A stretch of 64,000 nt of DNA, taken from contig CM065814.1 in assembly GCA_033398695.1 (NCBI GenBank), positions 83,284,358 to 83,348,357 on the forward strand, in the 5' to 3' direction. The notes below the pieces were generated by a model that saw only the letters and a program-made list of their open reading frames with translations, did no database searches and was not told the origin of the DNA. Of this stretch, positions 22,956-35,464 are shown in pieces. Position 1 is the first letter of the stretch. Every line of letters begins with the position of its first letter. Source of the stretch: Orobanche coerulescens (taxonomy: Eukaryota; Streptophyta; Magnoliopsida; Lamiales; Orobanchaceae). Both the position numbers and the translations under genes were made by a program.

Positions 22956-24925
22956 TGTTGGGATTCGGTGCCTAAAACGAAGGCCCAGCGGAAGCGGTAA
23001 AACGAAAATTAATTCGATCCGAATCCCTACGATGATCGATCGAGCTACGTATATACGAATATATAAACGAAAAGCAAGAGTTGTAAAAAACTAACCCTCG
23101 AAGTCCGTTGATTAAATGGTAACCTTCTCTTGAGCTATTCCCCAAGCTCTTGAACGATCCAACGCCGAAAGCACCGCGTCTCTACTTGCCACGCGCCGGA
23201 GAAACGAACGGAATGACAACACCTTTCTATCCTCCGAGGATACGGCTAGAGCTAGGTGATGAAGCTATATATGTAAAGATTACTACACTCTAAGTGTTTT
23301 AATCTTACTCTCTCTTTATGTCTTGATATTTTTCTCTAAGAAAAACAAGAACAAGGTTGAAGAAGAAGATGACTAAAGAGAAAACAATTTTCTCTCTCTC
23401 TCTCAAACTCAATGATACGTAAATGCCAAGAAGTATTGTGAGGATGAGAGATCAAAGTCTTGTATATATTCTTATTCAACCCACATGAAAACAAATACAT
23501 ATATCATGATTTGATTCCCCATATAATGTATATGATACTTGTCCCCTCAATCACATGAGATTCCAAAACCATGATGGGGACAAGTCAATACACACACATG
23601 GTAATAAGTGGGGGTTGGCCCATGCTAGAAAACGGTCGAGTTCGGTTCGTTTCGGACTCCCGTGAGTCCAAACAGATAAACTCCTATTCCGTTCCGATGT
23701 ATTTATGTCGTTTAATTAATCCAATTAATTAAACATATCAAATACAAAATAACATAATTAATTTCTCCAAGAAATAATTATATTCATGAATTAAATTAAT
23801 CACCCAAGAATTTATTTAATTCATTAAAATAAATCAATTTATCCAATAAATCGATTTAAACATCCAATGTTCCAAAATTAGATATCCAATATCTAATATT
23901 CATAATGAGATAATTAGCTCGATTCATTCCGTTGTCAATCCTAATGCGCGACTCGGTAGGTCCGTCTCGATCGAGAATGGGAGGAACCAAAGAGTAGTAG
24001 CACCACCTAGCCGGCTGGTGGCTACACTGCACCTCGATCGAGAACGAATGATTGGGATCATTCAAGAACCATTCTCGTGAATACCAAGATACGTATAAAC
24101 CCTTCTTTCAAATGTCCCGATCAAGTTATAGGGTCACGGTCGACCAAACCATATCTGTACTTGACGCTATGCATGCGTTAATGCAAATCGAGATCATCGA
24201 GCTGTCGTGTATCTAATACAACTAGCTCCAATGCTTTGGCCAAAGACTTATGATCTCATTTGCCAATAAACGCATAGGACATATAACCCGCTCACTAACG
24301 GGAGAAAGAATTCTATCTTGGTATTCAGTAGGACCTGCTACTTGCCCGTCAAGATGCACGTCGAGGTTGACCCCCGCCTTCCGGTTTACAGGGTCGAACT
24401 ACTCTAATGAAAATATTGACGTCACAAGCACATCCCTACTAAATCCTCAAGTCGAAGGTTCACGAATACCTATCACAACCTTTCGATTCCGTCATTGACA
24501 ATCCCGGAGTGAAATCCATGTGACGAATCGAGGGTGAGTCAGTTCGAGTATACTAATCCAATTAGCATACCTATAACGTGTGCTCCCACTAACCATTAGT
24601 GTTCGATTTGCACTCTCCATGTCAAAGATCACGTCATACAAGTCTTCACATAAACTTAACGCCCATTCAAGTTTCATCGTCTTGCGAACGATTAAGTTTT
24701 TGAGCTATAACCTTTCCGAGGCCGACCCTTATCCAATAAGGAGTGGAACGCTTTGCTCTCAAATACATGGACTAGTTTCTATATGTTTATTTACGAGTTA
24801 GGAATGCCAGAACTACCATAAATAAAGAAACATTCATTTGCCTTATATAAATGGTTTACATAATTACAAGTACAATGCCCTCACTCAACAACCTCCGAGT
24901 GGCATTCGAGGGCATACTCCTAACA
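22956..24925 (-). repeat. 3' LTR of the full-length copia
   Basis: 1970 bp, TG...CA. On the plus strand it runs from TGTTGGGATTCGG to ACTCCTAACA. It pairs with 30479-32438. Confidence 0.95.
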
Positions 24926-24940
24926 ATCTCCCACTTGCAC
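24926..24940 (-). other. copia polypurine tract
   Basis: The minus strand reads GTGCAAGTGGGAGAT immediately before the 3' LTR (TGTTAGGAG), the priming site for plus-strand DNA. Confidence 0.85.
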
Positions 24941-27900
24941 TCAATGCCACACACTATGGTATCTAATACCCATGTTCTCCAGATGACGCTCCAAGCTAGT
25001 CCGAGATAGTGGCTTGGTCACTGGATCGGCGACGTTGTCGGCCGAGTCTACTCTATGCGGACAATGTATCCCTTGCGAACAAATTCTCTTACGAGATGAT
25101 ACTTCCTCTCAATATGTTTGGTCCGTTGTGAAACCTCGGCTCCTTGGCACGTGCTCTGACTCGTCGTTGTCGCGATGCAATGACAGCGGCTCAAGACATG
25201 GTATCATTTGAAGTTCTCCTAGAAACTTCTTAATCCGTAACCCTTCCTTGGAAGCCTCCGAGGCCGCTTGATACTCACCTGACAGTGGAATCAGCAGTCG
25301 CGCTTTGCTTGGCACTACGCCAAGATATCGCTCCTCCATTAAGAGTAAATATGTAGCAGTGGACATCGAGTCGTCCTTCGGTCCTTGGAAGTCCGAATCG
25401 GTGAATCCCACCACATCCAATTCTCCACCGCCATACATTAGAACCATATCTCTAGTCCTTCTTAAGTACTTGAGAACGTTCTTTACGGCACCAATGTTCC
25501 CTACCTGGTTTGCCTGAAACCTACTCACCACGCTTACGGATGCGCGATGTCAGTCTTGTACACAACATAGCATACATAAGGCTACCCACGGCCGAAGCAT
25601 ATGGTATATTACTCATTTCCTTTCGTTGTTCCTCACTTTGAGGACACATCTTCAAGGTGAGTTTTATTCCATGTCGCATCGGTAGGAACCCTCTTTTAGA
25701 ATCATCCATCTTAAATCGCTTTAAGATCTTATCTATATAGAGGGCTTGGGAAAGGCCTATTGTTCTCTTCGCTCTATCCCGGTAGAGTCGAATACCAAGA
25801 ATATAGGTTGCTTCTCCCAAGTCTTTCATGGAGAAATTACTCAAAGCCAAGCTTTCGTAATCGAGCATTCCCACATCATTTCCTATTAGTAGAATGTCAA
25901 CAACATATAGAACAAAGAATGCGAACTTGCTCCCACTAACCTTCTTGTATACACAAGGTTCCTCTTCATTTTGCACGAATTCAAACTCTTTGACCGCCTC
26001 GTCAAAAGCGAAGGTTCCAACTACGCGACGCTTGCTTGATCCATAAATGGAACATTTGGAGCTTGCACACTTTCTCGAATATCGACTTCGGACACAAAGC
26101 CTTTAGGCTGCTCCATATAGATTTCCTCCTCGAGGAATCCATTAAGGAAAGCCGTCTTTACGTCCATTTGCCATATCTCATAATCGTGGTAGGCGGCTAT
26201 AGCAAGCATCATGCGAATAGACTTGATCATGGCTACGGGCGAGAAGGTATCGTGGTAATCGATCCCTTCCTTTTGGGTATAACCCTTTGCCACAAGCCTG
26301 GCCTTATAGGCGTCAACCTTGCCATCACCATCAGTCTTTCTCTTGTAGATCCACTTGTTCCCAATAGGCACTATGCCCTTGGGGCGGTCTACTAGAGTCC
26401 GCACTGATTGACATGCATCGAGTCTATCTCGGCTTCCATAGCTTCACGCCATCTCGGAGTCTACATCCACCATCGCTTGGTCATAGGTTGTTGGGTCGGT
26501 CTCTTGGCTATCACTTGGAACCTCATGGAGACCCAGCTCCTCCAAGTGCACAAGCCCATACCTCTCAGGTAAATGAGACACCCTACTAGACCTACGAGGT
26601 GGTTGTACTTGTGTTTCGAAAGTTCGGTTCCAGTTTCTTGCACAGTGTCTCTCGAGGAGTTTCATTGTATTCTTCTAAAGAAATACATCTATCCTCCGCC
26701 TTCTGAATGAACTCATCATCCAGGAAGTGTGCTTGTAAAGCAACAATGATCATTCGAACGTCGGGCAAGTAGAATAGATATCCCATCGTCCCAGGCAGAA
26801 TCCAATGAAACGTCCCTTCGCAGACCTAGCTTCCAACTTTTCCACCTTAGTCTTCTTGACATAGGCGGGACATCCCCAAATCCTAATATGATTAAGACTT
26901 GGTTTCCTTCCTTCCCACATCTCATGTGGAGTTTTAGGAATGGATTTAGAAGGACATCTGTTCAAGATATACGCGGCAGTCAGAAGTGCATACCCCCACC
27001 GGTAAATCGGCAAGTCAGTATAGCCCAGCATGGAACGGACCATGTTCAACAGGGTCCGGTTCCTTCTTTCTGACACACCATTTAACTGAGGAGTACCTGG
27101 AGGTGTTAGTTGTGAAACTATTCCATGTTCCTTAAGGAACTCGTCAAACTCCGTACTCATATACTCACCACCTAGGTCCGACCGAAGTGCTTTGATATGA
27201 TTACCAGTTTGTTTCTCGACTAGGGCCTTGAATTCCTGGAATTTCTCAAAGGCCTCGGATTTATGTTTCATTAAGTATACATAACCATACCTAGTATGAT
27301 CATCTGTAAACGTAATGAAATATTGATATCCGTCACGTGCTGCTTCCAAAGCACCACATACATCGGTATGGATTAATCCCAGTTTATCAGCGGCTCTTTG
27401 AAATGTCCCTTTGAAGGGGGACTTAGTCATTTTGCCTTTAAGGCAAGATTCACAAGTAGGAAAGGGATCCGATCCCAATGGACCCATAAGTCCATCTTTT
27501 TCCATCTTGTAAACCTTGGTCGACCAACATGACCAAGTCTAAGATGCCATTTCAAAACTTGATTGGTTTCATCCCTACCGCGTTTTCTAGTTATAGTATT
27601 CACAACTACTTTGTTCTTTGAGATTTAGATGATACAATCCATTCAACAATGTAGCGGTACCCACTAGTTTATTTCTAAAATAAATTTTGCAGAACCATCA
27701 CCAATGAAAAATGAAAAGCCTTTTCGGTCCATGACCGAATGGATACAATGTTTTGTGCCCCTTGGGCAAAACAAGTACATCTTCTAAAGTCAAAACAAAG
27801 CCGGATTCTAAACCCAAAAGAAGTGATCCTATGTCGGTCGCCTCGACACTATGCCCGCTTCCGACCGTGATCATAACTTCTCCACCTCCAAGCTTCCTAC

Positions 27901-27950
27901 TTTGTTCCGATCCCGATTCACGGTACAAATATGAGAACTAGCACGAATCC
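24941..27950 (-). pseudogene. copia pol (protease, integrase, RT, RNase H), broken
   Basis: Protease end at about 27930-27700. Integrase frame 27505-26750 shows CESCLKGKMTKSPF (zinc), HTDVCG, LRSDLGGEY and NGVSERRN, the three catalytic acidic residues, all present. RT at 26404-25550 starts with [12 protein letters not shown] and [11 protein letters not shown]. The YVDD box reads LYVVDILLIGND (about 25900), so the first Asp of the pair is Val. RNase H carries GFTDSDFQG and SGEYQAASEASKEG. The C-terminus reads DPVTKPLSRTSLERHLENMG and stops near 24945. Frames change near 26750, 26020, 25530 and in RNase H. Confidence 0.9.
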
Positions 27951-28823
27951 AAAGATTCAGAAGTAGAAAATACGATGTGAGAACAATTTGTTTCCAAAAC
28001 TAAAAGTTACAGACGAAGTGCCATGAAGAATCGGACAGTCTCTAGCCCAAAGGCCCACCACCGCACTTGAGACAAGCATCCTTCTTCTTCTTGTTCTTTG
28101 GAACCATCGGGGCCTTGCCCTTACCCTTAAGGTCCTTAGCATGTGGTCCATCCGCTTCTTGGTCTTTTTCTTCTTATTATTAGACTTAGAAGTCCGTAAG
28201 AAATCACAAGAGCGAGACTCCTTCATCCGCGGAGTCTTCATCGAGAGAGCGATCACAAGTTTGTTCATTAGCCCAGCTAAATTACATGCAATCTCATTGC
28301 GGTTGAAGTTCATAACAAAGCGTGAGAAGGAATCGGGGAGAGGCGTAGGATAAGGTCGGTTTGGAGAGAAGTATCCATTTTAAAATCAAGAGCCTCCAAT
28401 CTCTCGATCATGGATATCATTTTGAGGACGTGTTCCCCAACCTTCTCACCTTCCTTCATCCTTGCACCGAACAGTTGCTTGGATATCTCATATCTAGCAG
28501 TTCTACTATGCTCACCATAAAGCTCGGTTAAGTGAGATAAAATCTGCCTAGCGAAGTCATTTTCTCATGAGCTCTCTGAAGCTCATTAGACATGGAAGCC
28601 ATCATATAAGCACGGACTTTCACGTCATCCTTAACCCACTTTTCGTGGTTTTCAATCTCTTCCTGATTGGCTCGGGTCCGCACAGGAGGCGCCGGAATGT
28701 CCGTCTCCAAGACGTATCCCAGTGCCTCTATACCGAGGACAATCATCGGTGGAGCCAATCCACAAAGTTAGGTCCCATTAAGGTGTTCTTTTCGAGTAGA
28801 ATTGCGAGTGGATTCATTGTCAT
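27951..28823 (-). pseudogene. copia gag, broken
   Basis: The start ATG at 28823 gives MTMNPLAILLEKNTLMG, a standard copia gag opening. It shifts frame near 28765 and continues with LGIEALGYVLETDIPAP and KVRAYMMASMSNELQRAHE. A Lys/Arg-rich stretch and a knuckle-like CLKCGG...RDCP at about 28060-28020 follow; the expected His of the CCHC is lost with a local frame change. The product would form the particle core. Confidence 0.8.
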
Positions 28824-30465
28824 ATTGAGATTTATCCGCATTAAGTATAACAGTTAATTAGTGACTCATTCAATTATGTTAAGTATAGAATTTAAGGTCT
28901 TTTCTATTCTTGTTACCCGCTCCCACTATTTTTATCGGAATAACACACTCCCATGTGAAATCCTAAGTATCGTCGCTCTACTTCATAGTGGTGATCGAGT
29001 TCTTTATAAATTTTAATAGAGGGCAACCAACGGGTTTCTAGTCTATTAATTTTCATAAAGTGGTGTCAACACCAACCCATCTAATGGATGATTCGATCTT
29101 CTTTTTCCCCTTGTTCACTCCCCTCAACCTATACGGTTTCTATGGTTCGTGAACAAGTTAAGTTTATACCATCGACGCAAATCGGTTTCACAATTGAATC
29201 TTATCCGGCAACCTATCGTGTTTCTAGGGATAAAATTTGCTCCAACCGAAGGCATCAATGCGCTCCGGTAATTTATCCGTCCTCCCGAACGACTACCCCG
29301 ATAACTCGGAAGCATAGCACATCCGGTTTGGATTTCAATTTCCCGAAAACTCGATGGAGGGAAGGAAAACCTTGAAACCTTATAAACTTAATTATTTGTT
29401 GTGGGAGAATTATTGCGATTAACGTTACACTTTGCACATTAATCGTTTAAGCGCGTTTGTGGCATTCATACAATATGAAACAACCAATCACAACCTAGTT
29501 GCTACCAACATGTGGTTCATGGACCGTTCTAGAAAACAAAAACTCCGTAATCTAATTACAAGTCTTCGTCTTGAATCTTCGTCTTCTCGAAATGGATCTT
29601 CCTCCGGTCTTCGTCATTACATATAAATTTTACATTGAAAATTGCATCCTAGATACAAATTTTTCTAGTAAAATAAATAGGCTCAAAACGGCCTTTACAA
29701 CCCAATCGAATAAAACGAACGATTCAAAAACTAAGTCCACGAACCACATCCCCATTCAAAAGCATTCATTCAATAAATACTAAATAAATGGAAAGCGTAG
29801 AGATACATTGATCCAATCAACAATACGAACCGATCCAATCGATTCACACAATCGGTAATATAATAACGTTCAAAATAATTGATCGACCATAAATATTCCA
29901 ATTAATCAAATTTCCCTTATAAAATGAAATACCATAAATCATTTTAATTATATTAAATCAATTTAACATGCGGAGATTAATTTTCAAGAATACGGAAAAA
30001 TCGAGCCGGGCGAAAATGGCTGCCATGGCGAAGTCATCACGTGACCTTCGTGGCGGCTGGCATGGCCGAGTCACGCTCGGCGGCTCTGGCCGAGCACGGC
30101 CCGTGTCTCTCGACACGGTCGGGTGCACTGGCGATGCTTTGAAAGGCTGCCGACACGGCCGTGTCACCGGACACGGCCAGTCACCTGGCGACTTCACGCC
30201 TTTGTCCGAAAAGTCGTCGAAGCGACGATTCGAAGCTCGATTTTTGACCGGATATCGATATCAATATTTTTCAACATTCATATCTTCAATATAAATCATA
30301 TTTCCAAGAAATTAAGATTTATATTTAGACATAAACTTACGAAAAATATAACTACAACGAACGTAAAAATATATACCACGATTATGACTAAAATGATTCC
30401 AAATCATTCACCATCTAATCAAGCATTCCAAATGCCAATATCGTATATACGATCGCAAGACCTAC
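28824..30465 (-). other. copia untranslated leader
   Basis: About 1.6 kb between primer site and gag start, AT-rich, with a GC-rich island at about 29995-30200. The island contains repeated palindromic words around CACGGCCGTGTC (for example GACACGGCCGTGTC near 30150). No ORF is supported. A long leader before gag is common in plant copia elements. Confidence 0.7.
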
Positions 30466-30478
30466 GCTCTGATACCAC
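30466..30478 (-). other. copia primer-binding site (initiator Met tRNA)
   Basis: The minus strand reads TGGTATCAGAGC one base inside the 5' LTR, the standard complement of the 3' end of plant initiator-Met tRNA. Confidence 0.95.
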
Positions 30479-32438
30479 TGTTGGGATTCGGTGCCTAAAA
30501 CGAAGGCCCAGCGGTAAAACGAAAATTAATTCGATCCGAATCCCTACGATGATCGATCGAGCTACGTATATACGAATATATAAACGAAAAGCAAGAGTTG
30601 TAAAAAACTAACCCTCGAAGTCCGTTGATTAAATGGTAACCTTCTCTTGAGCTATTCCCCAAGCTCTTGAACGATCCAACGCCGAAAGCACCGCGTCTCT
30701 ACTTGCCACGCGCCGGAGAAATGAACGGAATGACAACACCTTGCTATCCTCCGAGGATACGGCTAGAGCTAGGTGATGAAGCTATATATGTAAAGATTAC
30801 TACACTCTAAGTGTTTTAATCTTACTCTCTCTTTATGTCTTGATATTTTTTTTCTAAGAAAAACAAGAACAAGGTTGAAGAAGAAGATGACTAAAGAGAA
30901 AACAATTTTCTCTCTCTCTCTCAAACTCAATGATACGTAAATGCCAAGAAGTATTGTGAGGATGAGAGATCAAAGTCTTGTATATATTCTTATTCAACCC
31001 ACATGAAAACAAATACATATATCATGATTTGATCCCCATATAATGTATATGATACTTGTCCCCTCAATCACATGAGATTCCAAAACCATGATGGGGACAA
31101 GTCAATACACACACATGGTAATAAGTGGGGGGTTGGCCCATGCTAGAAAACGGTCGAGTTCGGTTCGTTTCGGACTCCCGTGAGTCCAAACAGATAAACT
31201 CCTATTCCGTTAGATGTATTTATGTCGTTTAATTAATCCAATTAATTAAACATATCAAATACAAAATAACATAATTAATTTCTCCAAGAAATAATTATAT
31301 TCATGAATTAAATTAATCACCCGAGAATTTATTTAATTCATTAGGCCGTAAATCAATTTATCCGATAAATCGATTTAAACATCCAATGTTCCAAAATTAG
31401 ATATCCAATATCTAATATTCATAATGAGATAATTAGCTCGATTCATTCCGTTGTCAATCCTAATGCGCGACTCGGTAGGTCCGTCTCGATCGGCAATGGG
31501 AGGAACCAAGAGTAGTAGCACCACCTAGCCACTGGTGGCCTACCTGCTTGATCGAGAACGAATGATTGGGATCATTCAAGAACCATTCTCGTGAATACCG
31601 GTATACGTATAAACCCTTCTTTCAAATGTCCCGATCAAGTTATAGGGTCACGGTCGGTCAAACCATATCTCAGATTGACGCTATGCATGCGTTAATGCAA
31701 ATCGAGATCATCGAGTATCGTGTATCTAATACAACTAGCTCCAATGCTTTGGCCAAAGACTTATGATCTCATTTGCCAATAACCGCATAGGACATATAAC
31801 CCGCTCACTAACGGGAGAAAGAATTCTATCTTGGTATTCGATAGGACTGCTACTTGCCGTCAAGATGCACGTCGAGGTTGACCCCCGCCTTCCGGTTTAC
31901 AGGGTCGAACTACTCTAATGAAAATCTTGACGTCACAAGCACATCCCTACTAAATCCTCAAGTCGAAGGTTCACGAATACCTATCACAACCTTTCGATTC
32001 CGTCATTGTGATCCCGGAGTGAAATCCATGTGACGAATCGAGGGTGAGTCGGTTCGAGTATACTAATCCAATTAGCATACCTATAACGTGTGCTCCCACT
32101 AACCATTAGTGTTCGACAGGCACTCTCCATGTCAAAGAACACGTCATACAAGTCTTCACATAAACTTAACGCCTACCAAGTTTCATCGACTTGCGAACGA
32201 TTAAGTATTTGAGCTATAACCTTTCCAGTGCCGACCCCCTTATCCAATAAGGAGTGGAACGTTTTGCTCTCAAATACATGGACTAGTTTCTATATGTTTA
32301 TTTACGAGTTAGGAATGCCAGTAACTACCAGTAAATAAAGAAACATTCATTTGCCTTATATAAATGGTTTACATAATTACAAGTACAATGCCCTCACTCA
32401 ACAACCTCTGAGTGGCATTCGAGGGCATACTCCTAACA
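30479..32438 (-). repeat. 5' LTR of the full-length copia
   Basis: 1960 bp. It differs from the partner LTR by scattered substitutions and many small multi-base changes, for example a 6-bp deletion near 30511 and altered blocks near 31490-31555 and 31345. Confidence 0.95.
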
Positions 32439-32443
32439 CATAT

Positions 32444-32925
32444 ACCCATGGATTATTCGCGTCCCGTGTTAACAAGCCACGAACCTCAGATGCTCCCACA
32501 GAACATACCCGAGTGAATAACCCGATGGAAACCATACAATATCACATATCACAGTGACAACAGTCACACAATCATAACCATACATACGTTCATAGTTATC
32601 CGGGCATCAGGCTAGCAAGCCACGAACCTCGGAGCCTCCACGAGACATATCCGATCGGACAACCCATGACACATACGTCACACAACCAAACTGCAACCAT
32701 AAGTTATCCCGGCATCGCGCTAACAAGCTACGAACCCCGGAGTCCCCGCAATACATACTGGATTGGATAACCCCACAAGTTATCCCAGCATCGGGCTAGC
32801 AAGCCAGGAACCTCGGAGTCCCAACAAGACATACCCGATTGGATAACCCCACAGTCACGCTCGATCCGTACTAGCAAGGACGGATCCCGGAGATTCAACA
32901 ATCTTACCCGGTGGCATATCACTTA
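32444..32925. repeat. Minisatellite in the solo LTR
   Basis: Four to five units of about 75-115 bp share GTTATCC.GGCATC, GCTAGCAAGCCACGAACCTC and ATAC.CGATTGGATAACCC. The position matches the three-copy array of the other LTR (9381-9593), but the repeated sentence is different. Confidence 0.8.
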
Positions 32926-33842
32926 CAACAATCACACAACAACAAGCAAATACCATTACCAAAAAACACAAAGCATCACAACCTCCTTACAAAGGAGTAA
33001 CAACTAATATCACACAACACCACATATTCACCAAACGAGTACACGCATCAATACACAATCTTCAACCAGTGGAAAAAGTCTACTATAATGGCATAATATA
33101 ATCACAACCACGCAACACTACTACACATATACAGGAAATCACATTTAATCCCAAACATACAAGTTATCTTTTGAAAAACAACATTTATCGAGAATGTACC
33201 GATCCTTTTGAAAGTTCATTAAAACATTCAGATTGCACATAAAATCAATTACCAACTATTACGTCTACGAAACATGAAATATATGGGCAAGATACTTTTC
33301 TCGATACCACGAGCAACAGAACAACGAACGGACACGATCGGGTAGCCTTGAACTTCAAAGAACGACCAAGAACTCGACAACCCACGAATACTACGAAAAT
33401 AACACTACCACGAATCAATAACACTAATCGAAATCCGAATCGACCCTAAAATAACAAGGATCCGAGGGTTTCTTCAAAGAAATCGAGAATCATGTTCTAG
33501 GTGATAAAAATCGATAAACGAGTTACAAAATCCAAAGATTATGACCAAGACAACAAGAATTTCATAATCAATTCATCAACCTCGGCTTAAATCGAAGAAT
33601 CACGAAGAAACCCCAAAAATTACACAACTAGGGTTCTAAGGAAGAAAATACCTCGATCCGACGAAGAACAAGGATTTGATGTTGATATAATTGACAAAAA
33701 CCTTCCAAAACGCCCAGAAATTGGGTAGAACCGACCAAGAATCCGTTTTCCCATCTCTCCCGTCCGTCAGCCGCAACAAAAAGTGAAGAAAGGGGTGAAA
33801 TGAGGTCTGCCCGTCGCCCAGGCCTATTTATGGCCGATCACG

Positions 33843-34165
33843 TTACGACCGTAACCGGCCACCACTTACGGCCGTAACTCGGTCAATCTCACTTACGTAT
33901 GTACCGGCCTCTGCCTTACGTACGTACCCGACACCCCTTACGGCCGTACTCGACACCCCCTTACGGCCGTAAACTGGCTCTCGGGGCTACTGCCCCAAAA
34001 CCTGCTGGTGCGTTATGGCCGTAACCGGCCCATGCCTTGCAGCCACAACGCGTCATTACGGCCGTAACCGTACACTCCTTACGGCCGTAACCGAGTTCCC
34101 CCAGGTCGCTGCCCAAACTGTGTGAATCACTTACGACCGTAATCGGCCACGCCTTACGATCGTAA
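33843..34165. repeat. TTACGGCCGTAA palindrome cluster in the solo LTR
   Basis: About twelve copies of TTACGGCCGTAA or close variants (TTACGACCGTAA, TTACGTACGTAC, TTACGATCGTAA) lie within 320 bp. This mirrors the cluster at 8437-8742 at the equivalent LTR position. Confidence 0.9.
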
Positions 34166-34383
34166 CTCGACCCAGGCCACCATCCGACAGTCCGGTTAGA
34201 TGCTCGACGACGTCTTTATCACACTAACACACCGTCTAAGATTCAAAGCAATAACGAGCAGGCTACGAAACCTAACGTACCACAACATATGCGCACGTTT
34301 CCAAACACTTGGACGACAAAAATCCGCTCGACCGAAGAAAAGTTCAACGAAACCGGAACGAAGATCTCGGGTATTACAGGGAG

Positions 34384-35158
34384 GAGCTGGAGCACATTCT
34401 TCATCTACTAATTGATCAAAATCAAAGCGTCTCCATTCTTGTTCTGGTTATGGTTCTGCTTCTTTTACAAATCTTTTATTGAACATGCCTTTTTTCTCAC
34501 AATATTTGCAAAGTTTTTTAAACCAATGTTTCTGAACCTTGGCATCTTCGAGATCGATATAATTGATATTTATGTCGTCATTATCATCATCACTACTACC
34601 ATCATCAGCACTACCACCAACATCACATACATTATTTGAAGGACCGCAACCATCAAATTCATGAGGGATTTGCATGCCTAAACCCCAATCAGTCATATAA
34701 TCCATACGATTATAATTGTAAGGTACTGGAAAAGAGTTAAATCCAGGTAAGTCAAATTACGGACCAAATGAGGGAGCTATTGGAGGATAATTTTGGAATT
34801 GAGAAAAATTAAAATTAGCAGTAGTGTTTGTGAACTGTGGTATTACTACAAATGCTAGTTGCATTCTGAAGGTTAACAAAAATCACAGGCTCAGTATTGA
34901 TTTGAACAAGTAATTTATATCAGAATCATTCTATATCTTCATTTTCCTTCTTTTTTTCTCACCACAATCAATTGAGAATAGAACATAAACATATTTTGTT
35001 CTATCAGCTTCAACAATACAGTGAACATTATCTACTAATGTTGCATAGCTCACACCAACAGGCACAAGTAATATTTGTTCTTCTCCACCGCGATAGTCTA
35101 AATCTTGCCACTTGCCATTAAAACGAATGATAGCCTTTTCCAAAAACTCATCTGTCAA
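34384..35158 (-). pseudogene. MuDR-type transposase, N-terminal part
   Basis: The frame 35158-34931 reads IIRFNGKWQDLDY, GGEEQILLVPVGVSYATLV and KYVYVLFSID, the N-terminal PB1/MuDR-like region seen in plant MULE transposases. A second frame (about 34705-34448) is acidic (SDDDNDDINI) and ends with KHWFKKLCKYCEKKG just before the solo LTR. Together with 22162-20250 it makes one gene cut by the LTR at TSD GGGAG. The true ATG and the intron between the two frames are uncertain. Confidence 0.75.
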
Positions 35159-35343
35159 ATAATTTAAAAACTTTAGGTTATTAACTAAAACTAAAACTTA
35201 AAATATTTACACCGATTAATTAGTATTTGAATATTTTTTGATATTTCAAGTATAAACATGATTTGAAATTGGGCTACAAATATACCATTTATTTTTTGCA
35301 GTCAAAATAATCCTTGTTCTTCGAGGTGAGAGAGCTCCTGATG

Positions 35344-35430
35344 TGAGATAATTTATCAGAAAAGAAAGGTAAAAATATTGCTGAGATAATTTACCAGAAA
35401 ATAAAGGTAAAAATATTGCTGAGAGAGAGT
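35344..35430. repeat. Tandem duplication of about 41 bp upstream of the MULE gene
   Basis: Two copies of GATAATTTA.CAGAAAA and AAAGGTAAAAATATTGCTGA lie side by side in the probable 5' flank of the minus-strand transposase gene. Confidence 0.8.
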
Positions 35431-35464
35431 TCAATGGATGTTGTGTCTTGCTGAGCATGGTATT

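Larger units (their letters stand above)
22956..32438 (-). mobile_element. Full-length Ty1/copia retrotransposon, 9.5 kb
   Basis: Two LTRs of about 1.97 and 1.96 kb flank an interior with tRNA-iMet primer site, gag, protease, integrase, RT, RNase H and purine tract in copia order. The TSD CATAT is read at 22951-22955 and 32439-32443. It lies inside the solo gypsy LTR. Gag and pol contain frame breaks and the RT catalytic box is changed, so it is inactive now. The truncated element at 10163-13481 belongs to the same family. Confidence 0.95.
22163..34378 (-). mobile_element. Solo LTR of a Tekay-like gypsy element, itself split by a copia
   Basis: In its own sense it starts TGTAATACCCGAG (at 34378) and ends GGGGGTGTTACA (at 22163). 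The 5-bp TSD GGGAG flanks it (22158-22162 and 34379-34383). Without the copia insertion the LTR is about 2.7 kb. There is no internal region or second LTR, so this is a solo LTR left by LTR-LTR recombination. It interrupts the MULE transposase gene. It shares ends and layout with the LTR at 7917-10162. Confidence 0.9.

Noticed and set aside
32444..32925. CRISPR-like array
   Set aside because: Repeats are long, degenerate and of unequal spacing within a plant LTR; no spacers of constant length and no cas genes.
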